A DNA stretch of 10,606 nucleotides from an uncultured Bdellovibrionales bacterium (GTDB lineage Bacteria > Bdellovibrionota > Bdellovibrionia > Bdellovibrionales > UBA1609), in NCBI GenBank assembly GCA_937980625.1, contig CALJPJ010000147.1:1-10606 (forward strand), in the 5' to 3' direction. The notes beneath the pieces are model-generated. The model was not told the DNA's origin, did no database searches, and saw only the letters and a list, made by a program, of their open reading frames with translations. Shown here piece after piece: positions 7,968-10,606 of this stretch (the first letter of the stretch is position 1; each line of letters begins with the position of its first letter). The translations under genes were made by a program, and so were the position numbers.

Positions 7968-8228
7968 TAACTTAGAGAGGGATGAGCTTTGCGTAGAAAT
8001 TACTTTGTATTTTTCTAGATACTATAGGTTTTTTGTTTCTTGGCTTGGCAAAAAATTTTAACACTGTTGTAGGGAAGTTGAAAATTCATCAGACTATCTG
8101 AGGCTTTTTACAAATTTGATGTACTGAAGATCGCTTTATGTAAACTAAAGTTCTGAAGCTAATGAGTATATTTAATTGAGTGAGTTTATTTTTATACCTT
8201 TATCTAGTTATACAGTGAATTAGTATCG

Positions 8229-8258
8229 TTGACTTAGCTTGCAAGATAAAACGATAAA
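8229..8258 (+). promoter_or_regulatory. Candidate promoter of the small secreted-protein gene
   Basis: TTGACT (8229-8234) lies 18 bp from GATAAA (8253-8258). The -35 matches 5 of 6 and the -10 4 of 6. If used, it gives a leader of about 170 nt that includes the direct repeat at 8296-8325. Confidence 0.3.
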
Positions 8259-8295
8259 AAAACTATGGTTAAATAATAAAAATTGAGTCTAGCTT

Positions 8296-8325
8296 TTAGC
8301 AAAACGCCTTGGCAGTTAGCAAAAC
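8296..8325 (+). repeat. Direct repeat TTAGCAAAAC, 20 bp apart
   Basis: TTAGCAAAAC occurs at 8296-8305 and again at 8316-8325, with starts exactly 20 bp apart, or two helical turns, about 110-140 bp before the secreted-protein start. CTTGG (8308-8312) and CCAAG (8326-8330) can also pair around the second copy. It could be a regulator site or part of a structured leader; no known regulator is recognised. Confidence 0.5.
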
Positions 8326-8420
8326 CCAAGTCAAAATTTACTTTAAATAATCTTTAGATCAGAATTAACAGATTTAAATTTGGTTAAGAATAATAATTGT
8401 TTAATAAATATTTATAAGTA

Positions 8421-8426
8421 AAGGAG
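8421..8426 (+). promoter_or_regulatory. Ribosome binding site of the small secreted-protein gene
   Basis: AAGGAG is followed 7 nt later by ATG 8434. It is the strongest Shine-Dalgarno sequence in the window and suggests this gene is well translated. Confidence 0.75.
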
Positions 8427-8433
8427 ATAGGAA

Positions 8434-8901
8434 ATGAAGTATTTAGTTATGATTTTAATGATGGGTTCGTTTGTAACGACTTCACATGCTTTTTTAGGGA
8501 AAGGCAAAGGCTGTGGAAGCGAATTTAAATGTAAAGAAAAAAAGGGTGAAGAGTTAATCACCTGCCGTAGTGAAAGACTGACTTGCCAAAAAGGAAGGTT
8601 AGATACGAAGCTGACAAAGCTTAAGGGGCTGAAGGGTAAAAAGCTTGAGAAAAGAAAAGCTAAATCTATTGAGAGATTAACAAAAAGAATTACAAGATCA
8701 GAAGAGAATTTAAAAAAAGCACAAACAAAACTAGAAGAAATAAAAAGTAAAATGGCAAGTTCTAAAATGACTGAAAAAGCAGCTGATAAAATAAAAAAGC
8801 GTTTAACAATGAAAGAAGCACATGTAAAGCATGTGACTGATAGAGTTTCAATGTTAAAAGAGTATAAGTCAAAAATAGAAGCGATAACAGAAACTAAATA
8901 A
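8434..8901 (+). CDS. Small secreted Lys-rich coiled-coil protein
   Basis: A 155-aa protein I cannot assign to a named family. Residues 1-19 form a clear Sec signal peptide (hydrophobic LVMILMMGSFV, then SHA before Phe20), so the mature protein is periplasmic or outside. The mature N-terminus has four cysteines (27, 33, 44, 51) spaced to form two disulfides. From about residue 55 the chain is a run of charged heptad-like helix very rich in Lys and Glu (repeated KLxxxK and RLTKRI-type patterns), predicted to be a long coiled coil with a high net positive charge. A strong ribosome binding site and a strong terminator bracket it, so it is probably a single-gene transcript that is well expressed. 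Binding to an anionic partner (nucleic acid, LPS, peptidoglycan) is possible but only guessed from charge. Confidence 0.82.
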   Translation: MKYLVMILMMGSFVTTSHAFLGKGKGCGSEFKCKEKKGEELITCRSERLTCQKGRLDTKLTKLKGLKGKKLEKRKAKSIERLTKRITRSEENLKKAQTKLEEIKSKMASSKMTEKAADKIKKRLTMKEAHVKHVTDRVSMLKEYKSKIEAITETK

Positions 8902-8914
8902 AAAAATTAATTTT

Positions 8915-8949
8915 AAAAAATGGGAGCTACAATTGAGCTCCCATTTTTT
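8915..8949. terminator. Bidirectional intrinsic terminator
   Basis: A perfect 14-bp inverted repeat, AAAAAATGGGAGCT (8915-8928) and AGCTCCCATTTTTT (8936-8949), encloses a 7-nt loop. The G+C-containing core is flanked by an A-run and a T-run, so it works on either strand. It lies between the convergent secreted-protein gene and rmuC and can end both transcripts. Confidence 0.92.
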
Positions 8950-8961
8950 AGTATGGGGGGG

Positions 8962-10266
8962 TTATGCTTCAGGCTGTGTCTCTTCGAGGATCTCTAAATC
9001 CTGTCCGAGCCCATCGGGAAGACTTTTTCTACTTTTTGCACCGAGCCGCTCTAGTCGCCTTGCTTGTGTTAAAACACGGCTTTCCAGTCGAGTAAGGCCA
9101 GCATGATATTCGACCTGCGCTTTATCCAAAAACTTACCAATGTTAGAGTAAGCTTCAACAAAGTCACAAATTCGTTTGTGCAGCTCTGTGCCAACTTGTG
9201 AAATGACTTTCGCATTTTCAGACAAACTTTGTTCGTTCCATCCGTAGCGAATGACTTTTAACAAGCCAATTAATGTGGGGGGCGTTGCTATTAAAATTTT
9301 TCTTTCTATGGCAAATTCAATTAAATCACTTTGTGTTTCTAGTGCTGCATATAAAAAACTTTCGTTGGGTAAAAACATAATTGTAAAATCAGCAGAGTTT
9401 TTAAGTTTATCGGAGTAAGCTTTGGTAGATAATTGTTTTATATGGTTTTTTACATGTTGCCCATGTCTTAGCATTTGAGCATCACGGTCTGTATCATTAC
9501 TTGCTTCTAGTGATTCTAAAAAAGCATCGATAGGGGTTTTAGCATCCACATAAATTACTTTTTCACCAGGCATTTTTACACTCATATCCGGTACATATCG
9601 TATGCCATCATCGGTTGTTGTTGAGTTTTGAAAAGAAACGTCCGCAAATTTTGACATACCAGCAATATCAATACAGTTTTTTAATTGCACCTCACCCCAG
9701 CGGCCTCGCACATGTGGTTTTTTTAAGGCATTTTTTAAAGCTGAAGTTTCTTTTGCCAATTGTAAGTTAAGGTTACTAATTTTTTGAAGTTCTGACTCAA
9801 CTTTAGAAAAAGTTTTACCGCGTTCAACCTCGAGGTTCTGAACTTTTTGTTGGTAGTTATTTAAACTTAATTTTAAAGGATTTACTAGTTCTTCAAAGGC
9901 TTGGTATTTTTTTTCAATATGACCTTGGTTTTTTAGACTTTCGTTTTTTAAATTTTGCTTCGCAAGCTCTAAAAATTGCTTATTGTTGAGGTCTAAGGCT
10001 TCGGCGGCCAGGCCTTTAAAAGACGACTTAAACTGCTCATTCATTTTACTTAAAGTAACCTCATTGCTATTTATGGTTTTCTTAACAATATTAAGTTCAG
10101 TTTTTAAGCTGAGGTTTTCTTTATCGAGTTCATTGTTTTTATATGTCAGGTCATTAGCTTCACCATATAAAGTATTAAAAGCTTTTACCTTTAAAATATA
10201 AAGTAAAAATAACAGCCCACTTAAGGCGGCTAAAATTATGACTAATGTTTTTATTGAAAAAAGCAT
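8962..10266 (-). CDS. rmuC: DNA recombination protein RmuC
   Basis: RmuC-family protein of 434 aa, close to the normal family length. In E. coli the family limits recombination at inverted repeats; the C-terminal domain is predicted to be a restriction-endonuclease-like nuclease. Residues 5-26 form a single membrane anchor (TLVIILAALSGLLFLLYIL). About 35-185 is a Lys- and Glu-rich coiled coil. The RmuC domain follows from about 188, recognised by RGRWGEVQLKN, the PDMSV...VIYVDAKTP segment that fits a PD-(D/E)xK core, FLPNESFLYAAL and ATPPTLIGLLKVI. The start is ATG 10266, directly before the membrane helix, without an obvious ribosome binding site. It is read convergently to the small secreted-protein gene and shares its bidirectional terminator. 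A run of seven Cs follows directly after its stop codon. The gene appears intact and ordinary. Confidence 0.95.
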   Translation of the reverse strand: MLFSIKTLVIILAALSGLLFLLYILKVKAFNTLYGEANDLTYKNNELDKENLSLKTELNIVKKTINSNEVTLSKMNEQFKSSFKGLAAEALDLNNKQFLELAKQNLKNESLKNQGHIEKKYQAFEELVNPLKLSLNNYQQKVQNLEVERGKTFSKVESELQKISNLNLQLAKETSALKNALKKPHVRGRWGEVQLKNCIDIAGMSKFADVSFQNSTTTDDGIRYVPDMSVKMPGEKVIYVDAKTPIDAFLESLEASNDTDRDAQMLRHGQHVKNHIKQLSTKAYSDKLKNSADFTIMFLPNESFLYAALETQSDLIEFAIERKILIATPPTLIGLLKVIRYGWNEQSLSENAKVISQVGTELHKRICDFVEAYSNIGKFLDKAQVEYHAGLTRLESRVLTQARRLERLGAKSRKSLPDGLGQDLEILEETQPEA

Positions 10267-10359
10267 TCCACGGTTGTAGCACCTAAAAAATAAATTACAA
10301 AATAAAAAACAAAATCAGGACCCCCTAAGTGTTTAATTTTACCGAGCTTTGTTGTTGTG

Positions 10360-10401
10360 TGTGGATAAACTTGTGCGTAACCTGTGAGTTGCTGTTTATA
10401 A
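10360..10401. promoter_or_regulatory. DnaA-box-like cluster
   Basis: TGTGGATAA at 10360-10368 is the exact complement of the DnaA box TTATCCACA. Weaker copies in the same orientation follow at 10372 (TGTGCGTAA, 7 of 9), 10383 (TGTGAGTTG, 5 of 9) and 10393 (TGTTTATAA, 7 of 9), at steps of 12, 11 and 10 bp. A very AT-rich tract comes next. This could be a DnaA-controlled site, a titration site or part of an origin; one exact box alone could be chance. Confidence 0.4.
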
Positions 10402-10528
10402 CTTAGTAAAAAATTAAATTATCTAAAATTGTATATAATTAAATTTTGTTAATGGTGTTCTATAAATTACATCCTTATCTAAAGTTGAGTGTGAGTAAGC
10501 TATGGATCAATACTTCTTAATTTACAAT

Positions 10529-10550
10529 ACTCTTTGTTTAAGAGTTTTTT
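10529..10550 (+). terminator. Weak terminator-like hairpin
   Basis: ACTCTT (10529-10534) pairs with AAGAGT (10540-10545) across a 5-nt loop and is followed by five Ts. The stem is short and AT-rich, and no gene is seen upstream on this strand, so its role is doubtful. Confidence 0.25.
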
Positions 10551-10606
10551 CGTCATCCTGAGGTAAAACCGAAGGATCTCTATATGACTAAAGACCCTTG
10601 GGCTTC
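10551..10606. repeat. Dispersed palindromic repeat, cut by the window edge
   Basis: The sequence starts with CGTCATCCTGAGG and continues with CGAAGGATCT, a wording I know from interspersed palindromic repeats of many bacterial genomes, which close with a CTCAGGATGAC-like arm. Inside the window 10565-10579 pairs with 10592-10606 (11 of 15 positions) around a 12-nt loop. The outer arm for GTCATCCTGAGG would lie just past the right edge. Confidence 0.6.

Larger units (their letters stand above)
7898..8433. other. Non-coding interval between divergent genes
   Basis: This 536-nt stretch separates the divergent kinase-like gene and small secreted-protein gene. I found no credible ORF, tRNA or strong terminator in it. 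It holds candidate promoters for both directions and a 10-bp direct repeat, listed separately. Confidence 0.6.
10267..10606. other. Non-coding region upstream of rmuC
   Basis: No coding frame is supported in these 340 nt. In order they hold the presumed rmuC promoter zone (no convincing boxes), a cluster of DnaA-box-like sites, a strongly AT-rich tract (about 10400-10455), a small hairpin with a T-run and the edge of a dispersed palindromic repeat. Confidence 0.6.

Noticed and set aside
8090..8115. CAGA/TCTG hairpin with following Ts as a terminator
   Set aside because: The stem is only 4 bp and no gene ends nearby.
9983..10201. Plus-strand open frame opposite rmuC
   Set aside because: It is a complement of the RmuC coiled-coil region without initiation signals.
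1..10606. tRNA, rRNA, CRISPR array or insertion sequence
   Set aside because: I saw no cloverleaf, regularly spaced long repeats, transposase motif or terminal inverted repeats.

Overview
The window is an AT-rich stretch (about one third G+C by eye) from a Gram-negative-looking bacterium. The evidence is an RmuC homologue, Sec-type signal peptides, and the start of a GTCATCCTGAGG...CGAAGGATCT palindromic repeat of a kind dispersed in many low-GC proteobacterial and related genomes. The style (secreted Lys-rich proteins, exported multidomain proteins of unknown function) would suit a Bdellovibrionota-like or gammaproteobacterial genome. That is a guess; no rRNA or other phylogenetic marker is present.

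Region 1 (2-5577, + strand) is one very tight operon entering from beyond the left edge. It holds an unrecognised protein of more than 480 aa, a FabH/OleA-like KAS III condensing enzyme, an NAD(P)-dependent extended SDR (3-beta-HSD/OleD type), a metallo-beta-lactamase-fold hydrolase with a full di-metal ligand set, and an adenylate-forming enzyme of the PaaK/CapK/F390-synthetase type. The junctions are an 8-nt gap, a 4-nt ATGA overlap, a 17-nt overlap and a 3-nt gap. The last four genes make a coherent pathway: activate an acid, condense acyl groups, reduce the ketone, then hydrolyse a lactone or thioester. The logic parallels OleABCD (olefin/beta-lactone), lipstatin-type beta-lactone clusters and PqsA/D/E, but the enzyme combination matches none of them. 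The product is unknown. This is the most interesting part of the window.

Region 2 (5582-7897, - strand) is a large, probably exported protein that converges on the operon with a 4-nt gap. Its C-terminal third carries the landmarks of an atypical kinase fold (HipA/PI4K/Fam20/CotH-like): an N-lobe Lys and Glu, a D-x-D-R...N loop and a DFG. The remaining 500 or so residues are unassigned.

Region 3 (7898-8433) is a 536-nt non-coding interval between divergent genes, with candidate promoters and a direct repeat spaced 20 bp. It is followed by a small secreted, Cys- and Lys-rich coiled-coil protein (8434-8901). A near-perfect bidirectional terminator (8915-8949) separates this gene from convergent rmuC (8962-10266, - strand).

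Region 4 (10267-10606) is non-coding. It contains an exact DnaA box with weaker boxes at about helical-turn spacing next to a very AT-rich tract, a small hairpin with a T-run, and the truncated dispersed palindromic repeat at the right edge.
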